Below, in pieces: positions 50,473-59,034 of a DNA stretch of 64,000 bases (positions are counted from its first letter, which is position 1; the number at the start of each line of letters is the position of its first letter). Location: positions 62,001 to 126,000 of the forward strand of contig NZ_ATVQ01000003.1 in assembly GCF_000420805.1 (NCBI RefSeq). Reading direction: 5' to 3'. The translations under genes were made by a program, and so were the position numbers. Below the pieces are notes generated by a model, which was not told the origin of the DNA, did not search any database, and was given only the letters and a program-made list of their open reading frames with translations. The DNA comes from Yaniella halotolerans DSM 15476 (GTDB taxonomy: Bacteria > Actinomycetota > Actinomycetes > Actinomycetales > Micrococcaceae).

Positions 50473-51473
50473 CACCGGTAGATTTTGCGTTGAGTGCGGT
50501 CGTGCTCGTAGGCGTCGCCCTCACGGTATTCATGCGTTCCCGCAAGGGAGAGGTTATGGCGTTCCTAGGGCTCGGCGTGGTGTTGAGCCTGGTCTGGTTT
50601 CGGCTCACTAGCCTTGACATCGGACTGGCGGAAGCCGCACTCGGCAGCGGTATCCTCAGCGCCGTGCTCGTCGTCCTCGCGGCATCAACCAACAGCCAAG
50701 CCGCAGAAACGCGCCAGCAGGCGATGCAGTTCAAGGCTGCCCCGCGTTGGCTTACCGGACTCTTAGGCGGGATTTGTGGTGTGGTGATAACCACGGTGGT
50801 CGCCGGAATCTGGTGGCGCACTGAACACGTTTTGCCTCAGTGGGAAACAGCGCTGGACCCGGCAATGAGACAGCTGCCAGTCGACCACGGAATTACCGGT
50901 GTGTTGCTGGCATTCCGTGCCTATGACACCTTGCTGGAGTCCGCCGTCCTCATGTTTGCGGCCCTGCTAGCACTGACGCTCATGCCTGACAACTCGTTGC
51001 GATCGGCTACCCGGTCCAGAGCCAACCTACTCCATCAGGCCCAAGCTGCCAGCTTTAGTTGGGTCTTTCGGCTCATGACCCCGCTACTGTTCCTGGTCGG
51101 CCTGTGGTTGCTGTTTGCAGGGACCACCGAAGCCGGCGGAGCGTTTCAATCGGGTGCTGTCATCGCCGGCATGCTGATCTTGTTGCACCTTGCCGGCGTG
51201 CAACTCGACCACTTCATCCGTTACTGGCTTACTCCGCTGGCAATCGCGGGCGTTAGCGTCTTTGTGCTCGCCGGCTTGCTGGGCCCGTTAAGCGGCGAAG
51301 CCTGGTTCACTTGGCCGTCTGCTTTCGCTTACGGCGCCATCCTGAGCGTGGAAATCACGCTCACCGCCGGTATCGCTGCAGCCCTCTTTATGCTTTACCT
51401 CGCCATGCTGCCCCCATTGGGCAATGTGCTCGACAACCCAGGGGAGCCAGTGCATCAGGAGGCGAAGCCATGA
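50460..51473 (+). CDS. Fused DUF4040 (MbhD/E-like) and MnhB antiporter subunit
   Basis: A 337-residue membrane protein. Residues 1-80 match DUF4040/MbhD (LSAVVLVGVALTVFMRSRKG, then SLDIGLAEAALGSGI), a central part has an MbhE-like segment, and the second half is MnhB (TPLLFLVGLWLLFAGTTEAGGAFQSGAVIAG broken across that stretch). In Bacillus-type Mrp the MbhD/E part belongs to MrpA; here it is joined to subunit B. It is part of the proton/cation path. Its ATG overlaps subunit G and its stop overlaps subunit C. Confidence 0.85.
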   Translation: MAQVTPVDFALSAVVLVGVALTVFMRSRKGEVMAFLGLGVVLSLVWFRLTSLDIGLAEAALGSGILSAVLVVLAASTNSQAAETRQQAMQFKAAPRWLTGLLGGICGVVITTVVAGIWWRTEHVLPQWETALDPAMRQLPVDHGITGVLLAFRAYDTLLESAVLMFAALLALTLMPDNSLRSATRSRANLLHQAQAASFSWVFRLMTPLLFLVGLWLLFAGTTEAGGAFQSGAVIAGMLILLHLAGVQLDHFIRYWLTPLAIAGVSVFVLAGLLGPLSGEAWFTWPSAFAYGAILSVEITLTAGIAAALFMLYLAMLPPLGNVLDNPGEPVHQEAKP

Positions 51474-51766
51474 CAACTGCCACCTGGTATCTCTTGCTTG
51501 GCGTCATCGTGGTGACCATCGGAGCCCTGAGGCTGCTCACGGTGCAAGATCTCGTCGCGCGACTGATCGCACTGAATATCACCGGTGCGGGCTCGTTGAT
51601 GGTGTTGGTATCGTTGGCTGCCCGCTCTGAACCAATCGACCCTGTCTTATCAGCCTTGGTTATCACCGGACTGGTCATCACCGCCGCGTTTACGGCGACG
51701 GCCGCAGTACTCATCCGCCGCATTGAAGACACCCCCGATCTTGAAGACGGGGAGGCCTCTTCATGA
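51470..51766 (+). CDS. mrpC: Mrp antiporter subunit C (NuoK-like)
   Basis: A 98-residue NuoK-like protein with three helices (YLLLGVIVVTIGALRLLTVQ, then LVARLIALNITGAGSLMVLV, then DPVLSALVITGLVITAAFTA). AGGAGG lies 8 nt before the ATG, which overlaps the previous stop (ATGA). The longer open frame from 51311 has no homology before this point. Confidence 0.88.
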   Translation: MTTATWYLLLGVIVVTIGALRLLTVQDLVARLIALNITGAGSLMVLVSLAARSEPIDPVLSALVITGLVITAAFTATAAVLIRRIEDTPDLEDGEASS

Positions 51767-53373
51767 CACTTGCCGAATTCAGCACAGGCGCCCTGGTGCT
51801 AACGCCACTGTTGAGCGCAGCAGTCATGGCCCTTTGCACCCATGTGCTCCGCCGCCTCCTTGGTGTAGTTGTTGCAGTGCTCATCGTGGGGTTTACCGTA
51901 CCGGTGGTCATACACCTCGGATCCGGTGAGGTTGTTGAAGTTGACCTGGGCGCCTACGGGGCTCCGCTGGGAATCGTGTTGCGAGCAGACGGACTTTCGG
52001 TGCTTTTTATCGCCATGACTAGCCTGGTCGGCCTGGGGATCACCGCTTTCGCAGCTGCCACCCCTGAAGCCACCGGGGAGCGCATCCAAGCCAATGGACA
52101 AAGCAAGACCGAACATGCGGGTTTCTGGCCGCTATGGTTTGGTTGCTGGGCAGGCCTCAATGCTGTCTTTGTTTCCGGAGACCTCTTCAACACCTACGTT
52201 GGATTAGAACTCGTAGGGCTGACAGCAGTCGGATTGGTCGCCCTGGGTGGTCAAAAGTCTTGGCCGGCAGCCCTACGCTATCTCTTTATCGCCGTGCTGG
52301 GCTCCTTGCTGTTCCTAGTCGCCGTCGGTTTGTTGGTTTCCGTCACAGGCACCTTGGACATCAACCAGGCGGCCCAACAGCTCACCGATAACCCGGAAGC
52401 CGCTGGTGTTGCCACAGTGGCGATGGTGCTTCTCAGCATCGGGCTAGCCATGAAAGTTGCCCTGGTCCCAATGCACCAGTGGTTAGTGCCGGCACACTCC
52501 GGAGCACCATCTGCGGTATCTCCAATCCTTTCTGCACTGGTTATCAAAGGTGCCTTGTTCGTATTCCTCCGTAGTTGGCTCTACGTTGCTGCACCGGCCT
52601 ACTCCCCGGCGTTGACCGAAACTTCGGGGGAAGCGCCCTTGAATGTCGCTGAGGCGCTAAGCATCGTCGCCTGGGTCTTTGCGCTGCTCGGTCTCATCGC
52701 GCTGATCGTCGGAGCGATCATGGCACTACGCCAGACCCGACTGAAACCTCTGATCGCTTATTCCACTGTGGCACAGGCCGGGTACTGGTTCCTGCTGTTG
52801 CCAGTGGTCTTCATGCCAACATCTGCGTCACTGGGCGATCCGGGCGTTACCACCTTCGATGCGTCCGAAGTCATTGCCGGCGCGCTCGCAGGCACGGTGG
52901 GTTTGATTCTAGGACATGGCCTTGCCAAATCTGCCCTTTTCTTGACGGCCGGGTATTTCAAAGAACTGTACGGCACAGAAAAAATTGCCGCGCTCAGCGG
53001 CGAGGCACGTTCCCACCCGATGATGGTCATGACCATGGGATTGACCGCCATCGGCCTGGCGGGACTGCCATTCTCACTGTCGTTCACGGGGAAATGGCAG
53101 CTCACCAGCGCAAGCTTGGCGGGTGGTCACTACTGGATCCTGCCGGTGATCATCGTGGCCACGCTCCTATCAGCCGCGTACCTGTTGCGCGCATTTGGGC
53201 CGTTGATGATGGATAATGACCAGGAGAACGCAGCGCACCCCGAACTACACCGCAACTCCATGCCAGTCGTCGCCCAGGTGGCACCATTTACCCTAGGCGT
53301 CTTGACCCTCCTCACCGGGTTCATGGGGACACCCATCTTTGACCTCCTAGAAGTGGGGGCGCCATGGAGCTGA
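51763..53373 (+). CDS. mrpD: Mrp antiporter subunit D (NuoL/M/N-like), copy 1
   Basis: A 536-residue proton-conducting transporter with about 14 helices. GDLFNTYVGLELVGLTAVGL holds the conserved Glu in helix 5, LVPMHQWLVPAHSGAPSAVS holds the helix 7-8 Lys/His region, and QTRLKPLIAYSTVAQAGYWF is the conserved broken-helix segment. It pumps or conducts protons within the antiporter. The ATG overlaps the subunit C stop. Confidence 0.92.
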   Translation: MTLAEFSTGALVLTPLLSAAVMALCTHVLRRLLGVVVAVLIVGFTVPVVIHLGSGEVVEVDLGAYGAPLGIVLRADGLSVLFIAMTSLVGLGITAFAAATPEATGERIQANGQSKTEHAGFWPLWFGCWAGLNAVFVSGDLFNTYVGLELVGLTAVGLVALGGQKSWPAALRYLFIAVLGSLLFLVAVGLLVSVTGTLDINQAAQQLTDNPEAAGVATVAMVLLSIGLAMKVALVPMHQWLVPAHSGAPSAVSPILSALVIKGALFVFLRSWLYVAAPAYSPALTETSGEAPLNVAEALSIVAWVFALLGLIALIVGAIMALRQTRLKPLIAYSTVAQAGYWFLLLPVVFMPTSASLGDPGVTTFDASEVIAGALAGTVGLILGHGLAKSALFLTAGYFKELYGTEKIAALSGEARSHPMMVMTMGLTAIGLAGLPFSLSFTGKWQLTSASLAGGHYWILPVIIVATLLSAAYLLRAFGPLMMDNDQENAAHPELHRNSMPVVAQVAPFTLGVLTLLTGFMGTPIFDLLEVGAPWS

Positions 53374-54875
53374 CAAACCTGCACTACGTGATCCCGCTGC
53401 TGATGGTGTTGTTGTCCTTATCGGCAGCCATCATGATCTTCCCGATGCGCGAGGGCCAGACCAAACTCCGTGCCATCGTGAACCTGACCATCGCTACCGT
53501 CAAAGTCGCCCTGATCGTCTCACTCTTTCCCGTGGTGTTGGGCGAGGGTCTGCACCCCGAGTTCTCGATGTCCTTTGTGCCGGGCATCGACCTCGTGCTG
53601 CGGGTCGACGAACTAGCACTGTTGTTTTCTACCCTGTCGTCGTCACTGTGGCTGCTCACCACCATCTATGCCATCGGGTATCTGCACGGAAAACCTCACC
53701 AGTCCAGATTCTTTGGGTTCTTTAGCCTGTGTGTCACCGCCAGTGTGGGGATCTCACTGTCGGGCAACCTGGTGACGTTCTTGCTGTTTTACGAGATGCT
53801 CACCTTGGTCACCTACCCGCTCGTGGCCCACTGGGGCACCCCAGCAGCTGTTCGAGCCGCCCGCATTTACCTGCGGTACACCCTGACCGGTGGACTCGTC
53901 CTCCTCATTGGCGTGGTTTGGTTGACCATCTATACCGGTGATGTGGACTTCCAGTCGGGCGGGGCCGAGGGTGTCACCGAACTTGCGGAGTACTCACCGA
54001 CCATCGCCATCATCATCTTCATCCTGCTCATCGGTGGCCTGGGCGTAAAGTCTGCGCTGGTCCCGCTACATGGCTGGTTGCCGTTGGCCATGGTCGCACC
54101 GGCACCGGTTTCCGCACTGCTGCATGCCGTAGCGGTAGTCAAAGCCGGGGTCTTCGGCATTGTGCGTGTGGTTGATGACGTCTACGGCATCCAGGTGGCC
54201 AGCGAACTCGGTCTCCTCACGCCGCTGCTGGTGATAGCCAGTCTGACGATTATTTACGGTTCGTATCAAGCCCTTCGTCAGTTGGACTTGAAAAAACGAC
54301 TGGCCTATTCCACGGTCTCGCAGGTTTCGTACGTGGTCCTTGGTTTGACCATGGCCACAGTGGCAGGAACCACCGGGGGAGTGGTCCATCTGGTGCACCA
54401 GGGCATCATGAAAATCACCTTGTTCTTCTGTGCTGGGCTCTTTCAAGAAACCACAGGCGTCACCAACATTCGGGATATGCGCGGTATTGGCTATCGTATG
54501 CCGTTGACTTCGTTGGCCTTCACCATCGGCGCACTGGGCATGATCGGTATACCACCCACCGCGGGCTTTATTTCCAAATGGCAACTGGGCATCGGCGCAT
54601 TGGACTCTGACAACACCTGGGTGATCACGATCCTGCTGGCGTCATCACTCATGAACTCGATGTACTTCTTACCCATCATCTACCGGATGTGGTTCTTCTA
54701 CCCGCAGATCGCCGATGCTCGGGCCGTGGCCGAACCCAAAATGATGCTGTGGCCAGCCCTGGTTACCGCCGGTCTCGTCGTGGGCATCGGTGCCGGAGCC
54801 TCCATCGCCTATGCGCCGCTAGAAATTGCCGAACAAATAAGCGAAGGGGTGTTTTCCGATGTTGATAGCCCTTAG
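53364..54875 (+). CDS. Mrp antiporter subunit D-like (NuoL/M/N-like), copy 2
   Basis: A 503-residue NuoM/N-like protein. NLVTFLLFYEMLTLVTYPLV carries the conserved Glu, LVPLHGWLPLAMVAPAPVSA the amphipathic region, and QLDLKKRLAYSTVSQVSYVV the conserved segment. It overlaps the copy 1 gene by 10 nt and the next gene by 17 nt. Confidence 0.9.
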   Translation: MELTNLHYVIPLLMVLLSLSAAIMIFPMREGQTKLRAIVNLTIATVKVALIVSLFPVVLGEGLHPEFSMSFVPGIDLVLRVDELALLFSTLSSSLWLLTTIYAIGYLHGKPHQSRFFGFFSLCVTASVGISLSGNLVTFLLFYEMLTLVTYPLVAHWGTPAAVRAARIYLRYTLTGGLVLLIGVVWLTIYTGDVDFQSGGAEGVTELAEYSPTIAIIIFILLIGGLGVKSALVPLHGWLPLAMVAPAPVSALLHAVAVVKAGVFGIVRVVDDVYGIQVASELGLLTPLLVIASLTIIYGSYQALRQLDLKKRLAYSTVSQVSYVVLGLTMATVAGTTGGVVHLVHQGIMKITLFFCAGLFQETTGVTNIRDMRGIGYRMPLTSLAFTIGALGMIGIPPTAGFISKWQLGIGALDSDNTWVITILLASSLMNSMYFLPIIYRMWFFYPQIADARAVAEPKMMLWPALVTAGLVVGIGAGASIAYAPLEIAEQISEGVFSDVDSP

Positions 54876-56673
54876 CTTGCTCCTACCCGCGCTCATCGCG
54901 GCCCTCATCCCATTGGCGGGAGTGGCTCGCCCAGCCGTACGTGACACCGCACGCCGCGTTCTTGCGATCGGGGCGCCCGCGGCCATCCTCCCGTCCATCG
55001 CAGCCGCCATCGCTGGACCGGGCACTGAACTCGACGTACCATGGCTGCTCTTCGGGGTCACGTTCGCGGTCGATACCATCTCTCGTGGACTGCTCCTGAT
55101 CGGTGCATTACTCTACGGTGCAGCTCTGATGTCCATCTCATGGGCCAAACTGCGCAACACTGAAAAAGCCTTCGGCACGCTCTCAGCATTTTTACTAGCC
55201 AGCTATACCGGCAACATCGGTGTCTATCTGGCCGCCGATACAATTAGTTTCTACCTGTCATTTGCCGTCATGAGCTTCTCTGCGGTCGGACTAATCGTGC
55301 ACTATCGTGCGCCCGAATCGTATCGAGCCACCGCAATCTATCTGATCATGACGGTCATTTCAGAAACCGCACTGCTGGCCGGGCTCCTACTCACCGCTCA
55401 CATCGGCGGTAATATCCTTTCTGACGCTCCCGAAGCAGTGCTCGCTTCTGAACGCACCGGTCTCATTTTGACCCTGCTGCTCATCGCATTCGGAGTGAAA
55501 GCGGGGACGGCACCGCTGCACGTGTGGCTACCACTGGCCCATCCTGCAGCCCCACCGGCCGCTTCAGCGGTGCTATCCGGTGCCATGGTAAAGGCCGGCA
55601 TGGTGGGTTTCCTCCGGTTCTTCCCGCTTCAGACTGACAACTCCGCTGCGGGAGATACCGCCGCGACCCTAGAGATTTTCGGTTGGGTCCTCATGATCCT
55701 GTCGCTGTTGGGAGCCTTCGCCGCCGCACTGATCGGTGTGGCACAGACCGACGGAAAAGTCGTATTAGCCTACTCGACCATTTCGCAGATGGGCTTCATC
55801 GGTGCGCTCATCGCCGCCGGACTGCTGGACCGCACCCTAGCCGAAGACACCGTGGATGCCGCCGTGCTGTATGCCGTTCACCATGGACTTGCCAAGGGAG
55901 CACTGTTCCTTGGGGTCCCGGTCATCAAACACTATGGACGCGGCCTGTCCGGGATTGTGGTGACCATCGGTATGGTTGGCGCTGGTTTTGCGGTTGCCGG
56001 TGCCCCAATCACTTCCGGAGGCATCGGCAAATATGTTTCCAAAGATGCCGTCGAAGGACTCAAGATTGCTGGCGTAGGACTCGAATACATTCTGCCGCTG
56101 GTTGCTACCGGCTCAATTGTTTTACTGTTGCGATTTTTATGGGTCGTGCTTACCGAACAACGCGATCCACAGCGGAGCCTCGACGGCGAGCTGTTGGCCT
56201 GGTTGGGAGTCTGCATCGCCGGCATCGTGGTGCCCTGGATGATTGGGGCTCAATGGTCGCCGCTGAGCCTGCCAGAGTGGGCCGATCCACAAACCCTGTG
56301 GGATTCCACCTGGCCCATCGGCCTGGGATTGGCCCTAGGTGGCATCTTCTGGTGGCTAAGCAAACGTGGTTGGCTCCCACGGCGCGAGCGTGACCAGCCC
56401 GCTATTCCCGCAGGGGACTTAGTGGCGGCAGAGGAATCCTGGGCCAGGATTCTTCAAGATCGAGGCGGTGCCGCATTAGATTCTGTGCACAACTACACCG
56501 GAAAAGCCCGAGGGGGCGCCGCGACCTTGATGGCAAACATCACCGAATCCACCAATGCTTCGATCGAAAAAACCGAAGACAACGTCCGCCAGTGGCCACG
56601 TTTTGGCACCGGCATCATGCTCCTGCTGACGCTGATCCTGGTTTTGAGTCTCTGGATCGGAGGAACAGGCTAA
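54859..56673 (+). CDS. Mrp antiporter NuoL/M/N-like subunit, copy 3
   Basis: A 604-residue protein. Conserved elements are TISFYLSFAVMSFSAVGLIV, APLHVWLPLAHPAAPPAASA and KVVLAYSTISQMGFIGALIA. A long C-terminal extension follows: a helix, a cytoplasmic stretch of about 90 residues (ERDQPAIPAGDLVAAEESWA and NYTGKARGGAATLMANITES) and a final membrane helix. The Glu in helix 5 seen in the other two is not obvious here (SFYLSFAVMS), so this copy may be structural. The ATG overlaps copy 2. Confidence 0.88.
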   Translation: MLIALSLLLPALIAALIPLAGVARPAVRDTARRVLAIGAPAAILPSIAAAIAGPGTELDVPWLLFGVTFAVDTISRGLLLIGALLYGAALMSISWAKLRNTEKAFGTLSAFLLASYTGNIGVYLAADTISFYLSFAVMSFSAVGLIVHYRAPESYRATAIYLIMTVISETALLAGLLLTAHIGGNILSDAPEAVLASERTGLILTLLLIAFGVKAGTAPLHVWLPLAHPAAPPAASAVLSGAMVKAGMVGFLRFFPLQTDNSAAGDTAATLEIFGWVLMILSLLGAFAAALIGVAQTDGKVVLAYSTISQMGFIGALIAAGLLDRTLAEDTVDAAVLYAVHHGLAKGALFLGVPVIKHYGRGLSGIVVTIGMVGAGFAVAGAPITSGGIGKYVSKDAVEGLKIAGVGLEYILPLVATGSIVLLLRFLWVVLTEQRDPQRSLDGELLAWLGVCIAGIVVPWMIGAQWSPLSLPEWADPQTLWDSTWPIGLGLALGGIFWWLSKRGWLPRRERDQPAIPAGDLVAAEESWARILQDRGGAALDSVHNYTGKARGGAATLMANITESTNASIEKTEDNVRQWPRFGTGIMLLLTLILVLSLWIGGTG

Positions 56674-57191
56674 TGCGCTGGATACTTGGTGCCCTGTTAC
56701 GAATCATCGTGTTCTCCGGCATTTGGATCGGCCTCGCCGGCATGTCAGCAGACACCCTGGTCTATGGGATCGTTTCCATTCTTGCTGTGACCGCTTTGAG
56801 CCTAGCTTTGTTGCCACCGGGGCACCTACAACCCAAACGATGGCCATCACGAATCTGGGGAACACTTGTGCTCGCCGTCTGGTTTTTGCAACAGTCCATC
56901 CGTGGTGGTTTTGATGTTGCCCGCCGTGCGCTCACGCGGAACGTAGATATCGAACCTGAAGTCGTCGAGGTGCCGGTAGAACTCCCTTCCGGACCGGGAC
57001 GAGAAGTCTGCTATCTGTTGATGAATCTGCTGCCCGGCTCTATGATCCAACGCGTCAGAACCACCGACCAGCACACCATCGCCGAGGTGCACACTCTATC
57101 GATGGATCTCAAACCAGAAGATCAGTGGCAGCGACTCCAAGATCGTGTCCAACAGGCCTTCCAAATCGACTGGATCGATCACGACGGCTAG
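56673..57191 (+). CDS. mrpE: Mrp antiporter subunit E
   Basis: A 172-residue MnhE/MrpE protein: two helices at the start, RPxx...WFLQQSIRGGFDVARRAL, then VCYLLMNLLPGSMIQRVRTT, the family core. The ATG overlaps the upstream stop by one base (TAATG). It is the last gene of the operon; its stop overlaps by 3 nt the stop of the convergent lipoprotein gene. Confidence 0.9.
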   Translation: MRWILGALLRIIVFSGIWIGLAGMSADTLVYGIVSILAVTALSLALLPPGHLQPKRWPSRIWGTLVLAVWFLQQSIRGGFDVARRALTRNVDIEPEVVEVPVELPSGPGREVCYLLMNLLPGSMIQRVRTTDQHTIAEVHTLSMDLKPEDQWQRLQDRVQQAFQIDWIDHDG

Positions 57192-57766
57192 TTGCGCTGT
57201 AGCGTGTACTCTTGTGGGGGTTCTGAGTCGACGGGCAGCATGACTTCAGCTTCGTCTGCGGCGACATCAGGTTCGGTGACCGCTAGAACGTTTGTGCGAA
57301 CCTGAGCCCATCCCTCGGGCAGCTCATCGATGTGCGTCCCATCCGGAATAAGAAACGCTTCAACCGGCGTATCTACTTGCACCACCATGGGGTCGAGCTC
57401 GTCGGGGCCCTTACATGCGGTGGTGGGCTCGTCGGTTTCCGTATCCACGGCAATGAAGCACAGCCCCTGCGCTACGGTTTCCTCATGATCGGTGCGGGCC
57501 ATATAGAACTCGGTTGAGCCGTGTACACCGAGGTACCGAAAATAGTGATCCTCCGTATCCTCGAGCGCAGGTTCATCTAGCTCGACATCCGGGATATCGT
57601 TCTCGCTGGGTTCACCGGCGAACATATAATACTGCGCCGTCACGCTCTGCGCGACCGCGTCATCGGTACCCGATCCACAGGCGGTCAACGCGAGCGCACC
57701 CGCGCACATCCCGATCGCGATATGGGCGCGTGGCAGTCGTATAGCTGTGGTGAGTGTGAGTGACAT
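57188..57766 (-). CDS. Acidic lipoprotein, function unknown
   Basis: A 192-residue protein with a signal sequence and lipobox LTAC (Cys at about residue 30), then an acidic mature domain (ELDEPALEDTEDHYFRYLGV). Two Cys (GLCFIAV, TTACKGP) may form a disulfide. No domain is recognised. TACGGT (57774-57779, minus strand) lies 7 nt from the ATG at 57766; the longer frame to 57877 has no signal sequence at its start. Confidence 0.75.
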   Translation of the reverse strand: MSLTLTTAIRLPRAHIAIGMCAGALALTACGSGTDDAVAQSVTAQYYMFAGEPSENDIPDVELDEPALEDTEDHYFRYLGVHGSTEFYMARTDHEETVAQGLCFIAVDTETDEPTTACKGPDELDPMVVQVDTPVEAFLIPDGTHIDELPEGWAQVRTNVLAVTEPDVAADEAEVMLPVDSEPPQEYTLQRN

Positions 57767-57823
57767 GCAACTCACCGTATCAATCGTGGCATGGAAAAAA
57801 GCGGGATGACTACAATGACCGGT

Positions 57824-58345
57824 ATGAGCCACCCACATCATGCACACGACCCAGGTATCGCCGATCTCCTTGGCCATCCCTGGACCCAGGGGATTATCAC
57901 AGGCGTGCTCACGCTCATTCCCGCTCGAAATTACCCGCGGTGGCTGCGTCGGAGTCTTGTTTGGGGCCCGCTGGCCTCAGCCAGCATCGCCAGTGCATAC
58001 TTCGGTGCAAAGCCCCAGGTCATGCAACAGTTGGTGCGCAAGCATGTTGCAGAAGACGACTCTGATGACTCCGATGCATTAGAAAACGGCAAATATGCTG
58101 GGGAACAGAAAACCAGTGGTGGGGTTCGTGGTGCCACGCGAATGCTGATCCCAGGCGTTGCGATAGGGGCAGTGTTCTCCGGGTCCATCGCAGTTGCACT
58201 GTGGGCCGATGAGAAAATGGATCGTGCCCTGCGCCGAGCCGGAGTCCGGGCCCCACGGTTGGTCATGGGCGTAGTTGCTGGAGCCCTAACGTGGTGGAGC
58301 GTTACCACAGAGCAGCGGGATCGAGAGTCATCGACACATGACTGA
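57824..58345 (+). CDS. Hypothetical membrane protein
   Basis: A 173-residue protein starting MSHPHHAHDPGIADLLGHPW. The N terminus is His-rich; two or three hydrophobic segments follow (about residues 25-45, 108-128 and 145-160). It is not a family I recognise. TACAAT (57811-57816) lies 7 nt before the ATG at 57824, so ATGs at 57791 and 57806 are less likely. The stop overlaps the start of the next, interrupted gene. Confidence 0.65.
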   Translation: MSHPHHAHDPGIADLLGHPWTQGIITGVLTLIPARNYPRWLRRSLVWGPLASASIASAYFGAKPQVMQQLVRKHVAEDDSDDSDALENGKYAGEQKTSGGVRGATRMLIPGVAIGAVFSGSIAVALWADEKMDRALRRAGVRAPRLVMGVVAGALTWWSVTTEQRDRESSTHD

Positions 58346-58826
58346 GCACGTGCCACCATGGTTTGGTGCCACAGCTCGCGGGATTGCGGCTTTTCCCATA
58401 CTCATGAGCACATACGTGCTGCTCTATAGCATCTGATGGCCCTTTGCCCGGGGAACAGCTGGGACTGCAGCACTTGCAGTCGCGACAACCTACGCCGTGG
58501 TTGTCGGAATTCGTGGGATGCACCAAATGCGTCATGCTGCGCAGTTCAAAGCCGAGCCCACCGTTGAAGACGAACGCATTAGTCGGTCGATGGGCATACT
58601 CAACAGCGTGGCCCACCCGATCTGGATGGTTGGAGCGCTGAATGCGTTACCTGGGCCTGGAATCTATTTGGGGGAGAGCCTCACATTTGCGGCAACGGTC
58701 GTCTTCAGTGTTCGAGAGGCTACCCGAAACGAAAAAGAGGTGGTGGCATCAGACAGCCCCAACACTATTGAAGTGGGTGATGAACGATCCAACCCTGGTC
58801 TGATGCAGTCAGATCTGCCACCATGA
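58338..58826 (+). pseudogene. Small membrane protein gene interrupted by an in-frame TGA
   Basis: From the ATG at 58338 (overlapping the previous stop) the frame reads 32 residues with a first membrane helix (GIAAFPILMSTYVLLYSI). It then meets TGA at 58434-58436 and continues open for another 129 codons with a second helix (AGTAALAVATTYAVVVGI) and further hydrophobic sequence. Read through, the product would be 162 residues. The simplest reading is a nonsense mutation of a Trp or Arg codon. A restart at 58497 could make a 109-residue product. Confidence 0.7.
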
Positions 58827-58830
58827 AACT

Positions 58831-59034
58831 ATGTGGCGGAGAATAGTTTTTGGTCTGACAATTCTGCTAGCGCTAACAGCGATTACGTTGGGCATAATAG
58901 GCGTCATGACATCCCATGACGAAGCCTATAATCTCGCTCCCCTGGCCACTTCGGCATCGATGGGTGCTGTGCTGATGCTGTTCATCTACCTGAGGCTCCG
59001 TAAAACAGGCCAGGAACAGAGGACCAACAGGTGA
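58831..59034 (+). CDS. Small two-helix membrane protein
   Basis: A 67-residue protein with two hydrophobic segments (IVFGLTILLALTAITLGIIG and a second near residues 40-56) and a basic C terminus. No family is recognised. The stop overlaps the GTG start of the luciferase-like gene (GTGA), which supports translation of both. Confidence 0.6.
   Translation: MWRRIVFGLTILLALTAITLGIIGVMTSHDEAYNLAPLATSASMGAVLMLFIYLRLRKTGQEQRTNR

Noticed and set aside
57192-57766. Lipoprotein as an eighth accessory subunit of the antiporter
   Set aside because: It is on the opposite strand, convergent with mrpE, and has no similarity to Mrp subunits; adjacency alone does not support a link.
58434-58436. TGA as a selenocysteine codon
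   Set aside because: The context is a membrane helix with no redox motif and no evident downstream hairpin of SECIS type; a nonsense mutation is simpler.
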